In this document: piece by piece, positions 21,737 through 33,856 of the stretch
How positions within the stretch are numbered: position 1 is the first letter of the stretch
How the letters are laid out: every line of letters starts with the position of its first letter
Origin: Dinochytrium kinnereticum
Taxonomy: Eukaryota; Chytridiomycota; Chytridiomycetes; Chytridiales; Chytridiaceae
Direction: 5' to 3'
Length of the DNA stretch: 42,553 nt
Assembly (NCBI GenBank): GCA_027604005.1
Contig: JADGJT010000184.1
Span: 1 to 42,553, forward strand
The notes under the pieces: generated by a model
Database searches by the model: none
What the model was told of the DNA's origin: nothing
Seen by the model: only the letters and a program-made list of their open reading frames with translations
Translations under genes and position numbers: made by a program

Positions 21737-24700
21737 TCGTAGAGGTGAGCAGCATGGCTGGGTTTTATCTTCAGTCCGCGACGATGCGTGGCCATATGCG
21801 GATGAGCTTTTTTTGGGTCATAATCAAGTCCTCTGTCGGCATCTATCTTTAACACATGTGGAAAGCTGCTAAACAAACGGACTTTGCAAACATGGCTTCA
21901 TATTCAGAGGTGCTGCTCGTAAACATAAGTTGTATTGGAGTTTATTAATATCTTGATTGGAGTTTATTGATTAATACCCACCTAGACTCAGTCATCAGAC
22001 GCCTCTGAGACCTTCTTCAGGCACCACCCTCTATGAAACTCCAAAATAAGAACAATCATCCACACGAAGATATTCACATGAATGCCCTGGCAGTCTTGTT
22101 ATTCAGTTGAAACCAGATACCATAAGGCTTTCAACCTCACTTGTTACTCAGTTTCAATCAAACCATCCTCGATGAACTCAAGCTGATTCGTGAGCTGGCG
22201 AAAAAACGAGTGAGATCTTCAGCTACTACACCTGACTCTGATTGAATCGCCATAAATCTTAAGTCTTGCTCCGGATTTTTTTTTCCTGTGGATGCAACGC
22301 CAATGTAGCATTCAAGTAAGGGTAAGGGCACGCATTGGTGCAGTTTGGGATTGGGCGGAGCCTTCTCGTTATTGTGTCTGTTGTGCTTTGACGGCCTCAT
22401 AAGTCGGAGCTACATACATCTCGAGTGACGCCAACGTTGACTGGGAGCAACTGCGCTACAGTCGGTATATCTCAGGAGGATTATCGGACAAGAAAGAAAC
22501 TTCATCCCTAGATCACGACCATCGTCACCTAGATAGGAATCCTCACAACTGGTGATGAGTCTAGGACTTGCAAGGAGTGGAATTCCCAAGCTACTTGAAG
22601 GCCAGAACCATAGAACCATGGCATTTCGAAATGGATTTTCCACCTTTGAACACGGTAGAAACCATGGTTGTCTTTCTACTGTTTGTTGATTTTGGCCATC
22701 AACATCATGGACACCTTTCCACTTTTGACAACCAGGATGACGACCTCCACTTCAAATTTAGACAACGTGAGATGCGATTCTTCTGGAAGAATCAGATAAC
22801 TGCAAGTGCTCTATCACAACACGTGCCAACTGTACCTCGGTTGGTCCTGCAAATGTGATAATCTATAACTACATTACTAAACATTTAATTCCAACTCTGC
22901 ATATGTAGATCTTTCTCCAATAATCAAATGATTGGGATACGCCGAATGTGAGTAGTTTAAGGAATTTGTCCTTCTTTTCTAGGTTTTTTCAAATATTTTT
23001 CATTCTATCCATCTTGTCCGATAATGAATTAATGCTTCGGATCATTAGAGATATGGCATCCAATCTATTCTCCGTGAATCTCCCCGATATCGCGGGTCTT
23101 ACGAACTTAATTATTGCTAGTTTCCCAGAAATACCTAGATAAGAATAGCAATATCTATTATCGCATGAATATGTATACTTCATGTTTTGATATTCAAAAA
23201 AATAACTATATATATTCATTTTGGATCGCTAGCGAACCTCAGGATGACCATGAAAATTCCCTGGACATTGAATCGGTTAGTAAAAATGGAGGAGCTGGAA
23301 GTCCCTTTTCTTTCCGTGGCTATATTTATAGATCTTATATTTGCTGTCAAAGCCTCTAAACATGAAGCTTATATTAGTAGAACGGTCTTCTTTCTATTCT
23401 AGTAGATTTTTGTAAATAGTACTCTCGCCGAAGCACCCCGACAGAAACAGGTGATCTACAGCAACTTAACTAATGTAAGTTTAGAAGTTCTACGAATTGG
23501 CTAAGCATCCTGCAGACGGCTTGGCGATAATATCTTACATGGAGAGATCCCCGCTTCAACATTGTATGTATAATGCGAAGACTTCAGCGATTGTACGCCT
23601 TTTGATCATTTTCTTCATTTTCATTTTTTTTGATCTCAAAAAATGCGGTCATGACGTTGCCTTGTGTCTGGTTTGTTTTTTCTTCTCTAGCTTTCTTCTT
23701 ATCCTTTTCTTCATTTATGTAGTAACTTGGACACTTGGAGAATAGTCAGTTATCCGGCAGAATCCCTTCGGGTATGGGTTCATTCTTGATTTCATTCTTA
23801 ATTTGATAACCATGTAAGTCTCATTTATTCAGTTGCACTTCGGTCAGCCTCTATCCGGCTATATACTTTAATATTTCAAATCATGCTCAACTAATTGCTT
23901 CTAATAACTAATTAAGCAATGCACTCTGAGTCGCAATCGACTTAATGGCAGCATGCATGCAAGCTTTAGTCGGCTGAATCGGTTACAAGCATTGAAGTAT
24001 CTCGTGCTCTATGCTTTGATTTTATCCAAGCGTGAAGTATCTTGATATTTCCCCCTCATTCACTTTCCAGACAGCTTTATGACCGGTATCTTGCCCTCAT
24101 TTTGTTGCGAATTTGAGTTTTGATCGCAGTGGTCGCAGTTTTCCTTTCCCGGGGACGAAAGTAGAAGAAATCTAAAGCATACTCTTCATAAACATCATCC
24201 TTGAACGGCCTCCTACCTTGACCTCGACTGCCCCCTAAAAACCCAAAACACGACCTGCCAGATGTTGAAGAATCCACCGCCGTTATGATAGAGCCGACTC
24301 TGCCAAATTCAGTTTCCACCATGCCACAAGCTAGACGGATCAACACACCTATTTCAACGAAGCAAGCTCTGATCCAGAGATGCAGGCGAATTTGTTCTCC
24401 CTCGACCGTGGCGCCAGATGTAGCCGAGCTCAAAGTACCATAAGGGCTCCGCGCCAAACCATCGTCGAATTATAAAGGGCGAGAGCTCGTTGCACCTTCT
24501 CGGGTTGGAAGTATCATTCGGAGTCCAGGCCTGGTTCGTTCGTCTTTTGTTTATAGCGATGTCGCTGGTTGGCCAGTTCAAGGCGTCTGCGATTACACCG
24601 CCATGTATACTTGAAATATTTGTTTTTAGTTTTTTCTCTCATGAACTGCCTTTGTTTTTTTTCGGGAGCTATTCGTCTAGGATTTTTAAACCTCATCCTT

Positions 24701-25577
24701 TTCATTTAATGTGAATTGGTTTCATTCCGACTTTTTCCTTCTTTTCATCTTTGCTATCATTTTGCTCGATTCACTGGCGAAATCAGATTTCTTTTTAAAA
24801 TGGGCGTTTCGTTTTTTGTCGTTTTAACTTGCCTCCCTTACATCGAGGCTTTATTTTTCGTTTTTCTCACCTAGTTTTTTCGCTGATGGAAACTGGTTGG
24901 AAAAGACAAATTCCTAATTCAAGAAATTGGTAAAGATAGTTTAATCCGAAAAAAGACGATCCGGCCTCCCCGCCAAAGCAATGCTTCATAGTTCTTTCTT
25001 CATTACGAAACTAACGCTTAGGAAATAAAACTGACAATAATCACTGCATTTCCATAAAATACTTTCACAGTCCTACTTTACCAACGACGCATGGGCTAGC
25101 GAGCCGTCTTTTTAAACCTCAGAGCAAGGAGATTGGGTTGAGGAAATATTTGCGTTCATCATTGGGTAGTAACACTCTAATTCCAGGATTTAAGCCTTGG
25201 AGTGTGGGAGTCAAAGCCTGGAACTCACGATAAATCTTAGTGCCTAGGCGAAGATTGAAACTGGCAGGCAGGACCTAGTGCCAGGGTTAAAAAGTCTCCT
25301 GGACTTATATATCGAGTTTGTGCGAACTTTTGGTGCTCCGCTCTGGAGTTCAGGAAGACGCCTGCCCATTCCACAATCCGTGAAAACTCAGGTATTGCAT
25401 TAAAACACAGGCAGGTATGCCATGCTGAAGCGATAATGAAGATATGATCCACTGCACAATCTATTGCCGGGGCCATCTTTGAACAAGGAGCGTCATAAAA
25501 CTGAGAGATGGGTTTGAAGAAAAAGGGATTCCGTAAGGTCTATATGTACACATATACATATGTATCAGTCGAATGAA
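21737..25577. other. 3.8-kb AT-rich region without a recognised gene
   Basis: No open frame exceeds about 126 codons and none shows a known domain. The longest are 24077-24457 (-), 22568-22858 (+), 22158-22400 (-) and 25237-25476 (-). I see no terminal repeats, transposase or reverse-transcriptase motifs, and no tRNA-like fold. Stops are dense in all frames and A/T runs are common. It could hold decayed mobile elements, a noncoding RNA or regulatory DNA for the flanking genes; nothing in it settles this. Confidence 0.5.
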
Positions 25578-28500
25578 TCATTCCGTGCTATCAACAGCTA
25601 AATTAATCATATTAACTATGCACCCATAGTTCATCAAACTACCTTCAGATTCAACAGAATCCTGTTCCGCCTTAAACCGATAATACTTCTCAACGGTCGA
25701 CTGAATCATTTGGTTCAAGCTCACGCCGTCTGGTCCTATAATGTCATGTAAACAACCACACTTAATTATTAAAGTTTTTCACCTTTAATCGATGAGAAAA
25801 ACCGGATGAGCTCCTTTCCAATCTGAATACGAAAATGCATTGGGTCAGTCACTCGTTGTTGAGAAAATGACGAGGATTGCTTAAAATAGGCCTATTACCT
25901 CTAAATCCTTCAATTCAAATGCCCGATCAAGCAGCTTCACTGCCATCTAAAGTAAAGCAATATTAAAATGACGATCTTAAGAAAAATTCACGTCAGGGAA
26001 GTCATTAGTACCTTTCCGCTAACAGCTATCGGCTCTAGAGTCTGTATTATAATGAGGTACGACGTAGCTGTCCGAAGAGAACCCGCGGTAAGACATTTCT
26101 AGAGGAAGAAAAAATTGCCTGATGAGAAAAATACGCTTAAAAAACAAACAAACAAAGAGCCTCGAAAATGAGAACCCAGATAAATGTGATGGAACGAAAC
26201 CGCAAACCTCAAACAAATCCTTCGCGTCCCCGACAATCGAAAAAAAGTACTCCCACACCGACACCTCCGTCTTTCTCGCACACTGAACAATCACATCAAG
26301 ATAATTTGGGAAGTTTTCTAGAAACATTGCGAGGCGCGGTAAAATGGCGTCTGGAACAAAACAAAGCAAAAGAGGAAGGGAAGTTAACGATCTCATCCTC
26401 CACAGGTAAGACCAAAAAGAATAGTTATAAAAAAAACAAAGAAGTTTCGTTTTCGTTGCTTGTTGAGCTTCTTTACATATTTCTTTACCTTCCGCAAACC
26501 CAAGTTGAGCTTCAGACTCCTCATCCAAAACCTGATAAAGCAATATCTCCAACGAATGATAAAAGTACTCAAAATCTTCATACTGATTGGCAAATGCCAA
26601 GGCTAGGTCATTGGCATTCTTGCTCAAGAGGTATCGTATTATCGCTGGAAGGAACAAGTGCGTCTTTTTTTCAAAAAAAAAAATCGTCAGTTTGAAAGAA
26701 ATAAAAATTCTTTACCTTTGTCTCAACCCGATATAACGGGCACTGAAGGGAATTCTTTAAGGATAGGCGCTGCTCGACGCCGAAAATCACTCCACGGCTA
26801 AGCAAAAAGGCTGGGATTTGGTTTAGTCACTGACGGCAGTACATAACTGCCTTACATAGAGGGTAAAAGTCCAAGGGTATCTCCACAAAATCCTCCGCGC
26901 CTCTTTCCCCAAAAGTCTCATCAACATTCAACCAAACCTAAACATCCAGACGTTGAATAATAGAAAGTAAAAAGGAACCAATCCTCATAAAGATGTGTCA
27001 ACAATTTACCTTGATTCCGGACCCATCAACTGCCCACAACGAATTCTTCATATGAGAGTCATGTGATAGCCAAAAGTACTCCACTTTTTCTGAAAGCCCG
27101 ATGTGTTCCCATCCCCCGTCAGGCTTTCATAAATGTTAGTTTTTAATAAACACACACCCCTCGGCCGTAGTTCTCACCAGCTCCCGAAGTTCACTAAGCT
27201 CTCCGCTTTTGAGTAATATGATGGGGGCCTTTTTCAGAGTTTCGGGGGTGAGAGGCTCTGTGATGTGTGAGTGGGCATTGTGAAGTGGAGAGTGAGGCAC
27301 CTTTGACTTCGGGATTCCATGCTATCGAGTGAACCGAGAATGGATTCGTGACGACTCCGTCTAGTAGGATTTGTTGGTGAAGTTCTAATTTCAATCTCTG
27401 GCCTGAAACCGAGACGTTTAAAATAAATAAGTTAAACCTGCAAGTATCAAAAGGAAAAAGAAACTGAAAACTCGTTCCAAGTGTATAATGAAAAGGGAAT
27501 TCTCCGCCCCAAAAACTGGGCGAAAAATCAACCTTTACCATTCACAATCTTCGTCACCGAGAAATACCGCAATACGTTATCGGCCGAAAAAATCAACAGG
27601 TTTTCTCCCAAATTCGACATAGTGATGACTGTGTCAGCCATTGGTTCAATGTGCAGGCACTTGGCGTCAAGGTTGGCTTCCCTTGAAAAAAATCTCAACT
27701 AAAGGAAAACAAAAACAGAACAAGCGTAAATATCAGTGTTTTAAGTTTGCAAGAAAACAGCACAGGAAGGAAGAATAATCACCTCATGATCCCATGTCAC
27801 TGTATCTTCCGTGGACGCAATAATGATATCATCAAACCACAAAATCCCACCACTCGATACAGTGAAACTTTGTTCCTGTACCTCATTCCCAAACAGCTTC
27901 CATTTATTTGACACGGTGTTGTAATGCGCCAACCCCCGTCTTCCAGCAATTGCAATGTTGGTCCCATTATCGTTGAATGAAGAGTACTTTAAGCCGGAAA
28001 AAAAAAAGAGAGAAACAGATTTAAAACGAAAAAAGGCATGCTTTGGTTTTCTCTTACACGAATTGGCCAGTTTCCGGATATGTACATGATGGGGATCTGG
28101 TTTGGATTTTGTTGTTACAAAACGGGGAAGTAAGAAAAACAATAAACAGTGAAACGAAATAAGGGGCGTTTTGATTTACCTGAACGGATTCCCATTGCAT
28201 CAACTCGATATTCATTGGATCAAAATCAGTCGAATTGCCTTCGTAAAGCAGCAATCGGTCGTCAGAGATAAGGAGGACCTTATGCACGTTGTTCTTAGGC
28301 AAAAGAAAAAAGAGAAAATATTAGCACATTCGCATGCACACCAACAATCCAAAGAAAAGAAAAAGAGGAGATAGCAAGCAGAGAATGGCATGAACAGCAA
28401 AGAATCGGAGAGGGGAGAACAATAAAAATAGGTTTACCATCGTAAAGCATCTTATCAGTGATGACATCAAGAACGAGAATACAAATATTTCTGTTTTGTA

Positions 28501-30834
28501 TTATTATAATGTACGATCAAAAAAGAGGAGGTACCTGCGTTATTTTGTGATTTGGGCAACACGAATAACTCGAAGTTGCTCCAAAACTGTTTTGACGGAA
28601 GAGAATATCAAAAAATAAATTAACTAGCAAAGGATTGGAAAAAAGTAAGAGCTTAACCTACAATATCTGCCACCCCCGATGAAAGCTGTTCAAACGTCGG
28701 CGCACTAATTGCCCGCAAAACCCCGCCCAAAAAATAAAATAAAACGAAATAATCGAAGAATCCAAGGGACAGTGTTAGCAAGAAGAAAGCCAATACAACC
28801 AAATCACTACCCTCCCCGAAAAAACATACACATAAACCCAAAAGAGAAAAAGCAAACCAACTCACCCATCATCTGCCAAAGACGAACATATCAACCTTCC
28901 AAAAACGCTCCAAACCGATACACCTCCAAACCTCCACCCAACCGCAATAGCACTGCAATCCGAAGACCAAACCAAACTCCCTACCCCACCCAATTTATCC
29001 CGTCGATGGACCGACAAAAAATCAAGCGAAAGGCGGTGCGAGAACCGTAACTCTGACCGATCGTCTGAAAGGCTGTAGATGCTTACTTGGCCGCTGGGAT
29101 ACGGAGATTAATAGAGGGTTAGCGTTTTTTGGGGGGGTGGGGGGGGTGGGAAGAGATGTAGTTTACGTTATGTCGCCGACGGCGATGAGCAGGTATCTGG
29201 AGTTGATCGCGATGGTGCAGGCGGGGGTTTCGTCACCGGCAACGTTGTAAAAGCACAACCCTACCCAGGTATAGGTTGGTAAATCAAGTTCTTCGTCGTC
29301 CTCCTTTTTTGTTTTTTTNNNNNNNNNNCACAGGTCGGGATCCGGGTCCAGCCTCTCCTCATTCATGTCTGGAGGGGGATCTTTGGGCCCCCCCCCCCCC
29401 CCCCCCCGCAAACACAACCCCCCGCCCCCCCGGCGGGGGGGGGGGGGGGGGGGCGGGCCCGGGGGCGGGGGGCGCGGGGCGGGCGCGGCGGGGGGGGGGG
29501 GGCGGGGCGCGCGCGGGGGGGGGCGGCGCGCCCGCCCCCGCCCCCCGACGGGAAGTTTTAGTACAGGAGTGTTGAACATGTAGACGTTTACGTGATCGGT
29601 TTCGGGGTACTCTACTGCGACACGTTGCGTTATAAAGGCCTTTCCATCTGAAGAGACCCAGCCAAAAAGATCCATTTCCATGTTTGAGACGCATTGGATG
29701 AGACCTTTTTTTTTTGGTTTTTTTATCCGGTTCGCGACGAGGTAATAAACGATGGAGTTGAGAAACAGGTTGGGAGAAAAAAAAATTATTAACATTTAGT
29801 GTGAAAGGAAATCAATTGAAAGCAGAGGACCGTACTTTTCTCTGGGTCTTCATAAAACTCTAACTCTGTTAGCGAAACCGTCGCATCCGTGTTCACAACC
29901 CCTGACCAAGACAAGGAAAGGATCGACGGAGAGGAGATGGTGCATAGCAACAGTTCGTCTGGGAGTCCAAGGCCGCATTGAACCCCCTTTTCATTAAGAA
30001 TGAATGCAAAGAGGAACAAAAATTCAGCCTTTGTTAACTTTGTCCCGCTCTTTCCAACTTTGCCCAGGAAAATGTAAAACCCCCTTTAAGTTCGTACCGT
30101 GTCAATCTCCAAAGCCATTTTAAATCGAATGGATATGCTTGGGACACCCCCCCTTTCTCCGGGTCCTGACACGTAATGATGCGATGATTGAAATTGGAAT
30201 TCGAGACATTTGGTAGATTCGAAGAGGACGTCGTAAAAATGTAGAAATCCTTTGTTGGTCTTTTCGTTTGTTTTGTTATCGTTTTTTAGCCATGAAGAGA
30301 GAAAGTAAAGCAAAATAAATATAACAACATTTCTGGTTGAATTGGGGGTTGGGTGCTTACAACTACCACAAACGCGGTCGAATCCGACCGCCAAATCACG
30401 TCTTGGTTTTCCCCGTCTTCAATCATAGTGATCTCGGACCGAATCACTTTTGAAAGCATCACGTGTGGCTTATCAAAACCAAAGAAGAAAAGCAGGACAA
30501 GAATAAGCTAAAGGCAGCAAACAGATCTCTTCCCCTCCCTTATGAGTCTCAACAAAACGAAAAAACAGCAACTCTACCTCCACCAAAAAACAAAACCAAA
30601 ACTTACCCTTGTTGACCAGAGATACACAATATTCTTTGTCAAAGCCACAAAGAGGTGACACCCCATGTTGGGTTTGATCATGATCAGCGCATCGTCCAGT
30701 TGGGGCGATGCATCCCCATCCTCTCCTTCCTTATCGGCATCATCGGCATCGGGGGGGTGGGGTTTGAATGTGTCCCATCCTGATGTGGTGGTTCGAGCGA
30801 CGAGGGTCTTTGCTGGTCCAGTGAGGAAGAGCAT
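25578..30834 (-). CDS. RIC1: RIC1 homologue (Golgi Rab6/Ypt6 guanine nucleotide exchange subunit)
   Basis: RIC1, with RGP1, activates Rab6/Ypt6 in endosome-to-Golgi traffic. I rebuilt 24 exons: 30834-30607, 30468-30361, 30259-30098, 29986-29836, 29704-29167 (broken), 29093-28866, 28704-28662, 28586-28535, 28490-28438, 28293-28180, 28096-28058, 27986-27783, 27698-27539, 27402-27301, 27257-27178, 27123-27010, 26937-26856, 26789-26716, 26663-26489, 26350-26208, 26098-26012, 25946-25899, 25822-25783, 25735-25578 (TGA). Phases match at every junction. Family landmarks appear in order: MLFLTG start, NIVYLWSTR, WRSDSTAFVVV, FGGVSVWSVFGRLICSS, GNWPIR, NIAIAGRRGLAHYNT, NKWKLFGNEVQEQSF, then the RIC1 domain (IIRYLLSKN, IVQCARKTEVSVWEYFFSI, KDLFEKCLTAG, TSYLIIIQTLEP). 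Expected size is about 980 residues, near the yeast protein. Exon 5 is interrupted by an N gap and GC runs. Confidence 0.92.
29319..29328. other. Assembly gap (10 N)
   Basis: Ten N bases lie inside exon 5 of the RIC1 homologue. The true gap length is unknown. Coding sequence resumes on the other side with TWVGLCFYNVAGDE and TIAINSRYLLIAVGD, which fits the family. Confidence 0.98.
29389..29548. other. GC-homopolymer stretch, probable sequencing/assembly artefact
   Basis: About 160 bases of almost pure C followed by almost pure G, with scattered A/T only near 29408-29417, in otherwise moderate-GC DNA and just beside an N gap. It replaces part of RIC1 exon 5. Frames through it give Pro/Arg/Gly/Ala strings that should not be read as protein. 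Confidence 0.8.
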
Positions 30835-31626
30835 TTCCTGTCTGGTTTGTCACACCTTGATGTGGTGGTAAGGAGGTTGTGTGGTTGTGTCGATTGGAAT
30901 GATATTTGGGGATTGGGGATTGCAGTGGGTGGAATCAGGGCATTTATTGTTGTTGTTTGCTGCGTTTAGTTTTCTTTCTCCTCCCTGCGATGATTAGGCG
31001 TTGTCGTTGTTGTGCGGTGGACTACAATGATCCAGCAGTCCCCAGCAGTCCCCAGCAAAGCAACACTCAACAACTGCTTTAAAACAACCCAACTGTGGAA
31101 AGACCTCGCGTCTTGGTGTTCTTAAGTTGGTTGTCGTTGATATGGCCTCGCGCCTTCAAGCTGCAGACAATTGGTCCCTCAACCCCTATGGATGTGAAGC
31201 CTTTGAGTCAACCACCCGTTTCGTTTCTGCAGACGTAACCAACAACAATAAAACAACAGCAAGAATAAAAACATTAATCGGCAGACTGGAGGAAGGGAAT
31301 GAAAGATTTATTTCCGATGAATGATGAAGAAGACACGGATGCCCTTTTTCTAGCCTCCAATCGTTCGCAGAGCACCCAGAAAACTCGATGTTCCGTCACA
31401 CATTCGGGGGGCGGCCGCAGCATTCCAAAACGCCAAACACTGACCCTGCACACTCCCATAGGTGTATTTTTGGAACGCTCGTGAACTCTAACCTTCCAGT
31501 AACTGAAGGGGATGTGTTAAATAAAAGGGGCGGCGGCAGGGAAGTCAGGAAAAAAGAGGACTGCCTCGACAGATTGCGTGCATACCATCTCATACCACCC
31601 CGCCCCTCTCCTTCCATTCTTATACC
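30835..31626. other. Divergent intergenic region between RIC1 and the LRR gene
   Basis: 792 bases. It must hold the RIC1 promoter and probably the promoter, and perhaps a signal-peptide exon, of the LRR gene. Short frames at 31127-31324, 31299-31484 and 31388-31720 have no domain. The direct repeat CCAGCAGTCC/CCCAGCAGTCC near 31031-31054 is the only local pattern noticed. Confidence 0.45.
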
Positions 31627-33369
31627 ATGTTGTCACCTGCGCTTGCTGGACAGTGTGCAGCCCTGTCGAGGGCGTTTAGCTTTATTCCTGCGACGGAGTG
31701 TTGTGGAGTCATGGGGGTGACTTGTAACCGGACCGCCGACGCTATTCAGACTTTGTAAGTGGCTGCTTTGGAGGGGGTTGAAACGGGAAGGTTGCTGATG
31801 GCTTCTTTTCGTTTGTTTTTTGTAGGGATTTGAGCTCTAGACAAATTGGGGGGACGATCCCTACAGCGTTGCAGGAGGTGACGAGTTTGAGAGAGTTGTG
31901 GGTGTTTTTTTGGTTTTATTTTTATGTGCCTTCACACTGTCTTTGTGAAGGAGTGTGGTGGTGGAAAGCAAGATGTCATACCAGATTACCTGACCCCTTT
32001 CCCCCCTTCCTCCCCCCCTTCTCTCTTTCTTTCGACTTTCTTTTTGATTTGTCATTGGCTAGGTTTCTCCATCAAAACGCCTTGACCGGCCCGATTCCTG
32101 ACTGGATTGGAACGAGATTGACGAACCTTGTTGCGATCAATTTGGGGGCGAATCAGTTGACTGGGGAGATTCCTGCGTCGTTATCGAATTGTAAGGAGCT
32201 GAGGTACCTTTACCTCTATGAGAATAAGCTTACTGGGTCGATTCCGGATCAGCTCTCGGGTTTGCGGAATCTGGAGGTTATGTAAGTCTTGAGAGGGGGT
32301 TGGTGTCCCCTTTTGTTAGTTTGTTTGTTTTTGGTTTTATTGGTTTTTTTGATGGTTGGGATTATACATTTGATTTGAAATGGGTGGCGCTGGCAACTGT
32401 GACTAAAGAACACCAACGTTTTTTTTTGTTGGATAACGAAATAGGGGGTTATGGATGAACAGCCTCAACGGTTTCATCAGCCCCTCCCTAGGGTCCCTTA
32501 CCAACCTCCGCCACCTCGCCATCTCCAACAACTTTCTCGAAGGTCCAATCCCCGGTGAGCTCGGATCCATCTCAACCCTTCAAGAGATATTTCTTCAACG
32601 CAACGAGCTCACGGGACCGATTCCGCGCGAACTGGGGTCGTTGAGGAACCTGACGAATCTGTTTCTTTGGGGCAATTTCTTGGATGGAGCCATTCCGGAT
32701 ATGTTTGATGGGACGCCGAGGTTGGAGAGGTTGGTGGTGAGTCAGAATAATTTCACTGGAGTGATTCCCGAGTCTATTGGGAGGGTGAGGGGTTTGAAGA
32801 GCGTTGTTTTGGCGGATAATCGATTGTCCGGTGGGATTCCAGAGTCGTTTAGGGGGTTGAATGGGTTGGAGGAGTTGTAAGTGTTTTTATTGTTTTTCGT
32901 TATTGGTGTTCCGTTTTGACTTTGTTGATGAGTCGGGAAGGAATGTTGAGGTGTGTGCTCACCTTTTTTTTTTTCTTTTTTTTTAAAAAAAAAAAATCAA
33001 TAGCCACCTCTACAGTAACTGCTTAGAAGGATCTCTCGATTTCCCCGCCATTTCCAACCCCAGCGGCATGAGGTTGGTTCCACAACGCGCGGTCTGCTTT
33101 GACAATATTCCAAGTGAGTCTTCCGTCAATCTGTCATTCCATTTCTTCAATCTGTTGATTATTTTTTTCTTCTTTCAAATGCAGCGAACACTGGTGGGGG
33201 TGGGGGTGGTGGTGCGACAGGTTCGCCTGGTGGGAATGTGGGCGGCAGTATTTCGACGGTGGGTGGTGGTGGGTCGACGTCAGGAGGGTTCATGGTGCTG
33301 CATGTTGTTGATCTATGGGTGGTGTTTGTATCGCTTGTGCTTACAGCTTGGTGTGTGATTGCAGTTTGA
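31627..33369 (+). CDS. Plant-type leucine-rich repeat surface protein, probably GPI-anchored
   Basis: Exons 31627-31754, 31826-31897, 32063-32281, 32445-32876, 33004-33113, 33185-33369 join in frame to 381 residues. A Cys-containing N-terminal cap (QCAALSRAF, ECCGVMGVTCNRT) is followed by about ten 24-residue repeats of the plant type LxxLxLxxNxLTGxIPxxLG (ALTGPIPDWIG, QLTGEIPASLSNCKELRYLY, ELTGPIPRELGSLRNLTNLF, NFTGVIPESIG, RLSGGIPESFRGL). A closing cap has Cys (SNCLEG, RAVCFDN), then a Gly/Ser-rich linker and a hydrophobic C-terminus (LWVVFVSLVLTAWCVIAV) like a GPI signal or short anchor. No kinase follows. The given ATG lacks a good signal peptide; a signal exon upstream, spliced near the AG at 31651-31652, is likely. 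Extracellular recognition or adhesion is inferred. Confidence 0.86.
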
Positions 33370-33856
33370 TGGATTGAATTCTATGTGTTGTGGGTGTGGG
33401 AGGCATATGTTTGGTGTTTTTATAGAGGAGATATTTTTATTTATTTCAGCAGTAAAAACGTGGAATTGTCAGTATTACTATCCGCTGCAGTTTGTCAGAA
33501 TGCAGATGACAATTCCTTAATCTGAGTTTAAATTCAAAGAGGTTTGTTTGTTGCAAACAAACAAATACTGTGCTGTAAATAAATAAAAATATCACCGGCC
33601 ACATTCAGAGAGAGTTTGCGCATAACAAACAACCCTCGCTTTGCTGTCACCCAAAGTATGCAGTTAAACATTAGACTATTCCAGCCATCATCACCATCCC
33701 TTACGTCTCGTCTCCTCTGTTTGTCTCTCTCCCTCCCCCCCATCTCCTATGAAATTCAACAGTGCCTGCTGCTATTTGCTTAGTTACGATTAGACTATTC
33801 CCCCACTTCTATCCATCCATCTATCCACCCATCACTTCCATCCATCAACCTCATCA
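33370..33856. other. Intergenic spacer between LRR gene and subtilase
   Basis: 487 bases in tandem orientation. The first half is AT-rich with AATAAATAAAAAT at about 33577, a possible polyadenylation region. The last 130 bases before the subtilase ATG are C/T/A-rich with repeated CCATC units, typical of a pyrimidine-rich promoter or leader. No gene seen. Confidence 0.45.

Noticed and set aside
22158..22858. Possible decayed retroelement suggested by several short frames
   Set aside because: No reverse-transcriptase, integrase or gag motif and no terminal repeats could be seen.
24077..24457. 126-codon minus-strand frame
   Set aside because: No domain, no good splice partners and no resemblance to a known family; probably chance.
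25237..25476. 79-codon minus-strand frame starting MAPAIDCAVDH
   Set aside because: It lies just past the RIC1 stop, with no signature or splice evidence; too little to call a gene.
28653..28865. Hydrophobic 70-codon minus-strand frame
   Set aside because: Mostly an intron of the RIC1 gene; only 28662-28704 is exon, in a different frame.
29276..29694. Pro/Gly/Arg/Ala-rich frames on both strands
   Set aside because: They come from the GC-homopolymer artefact next to the N gap.
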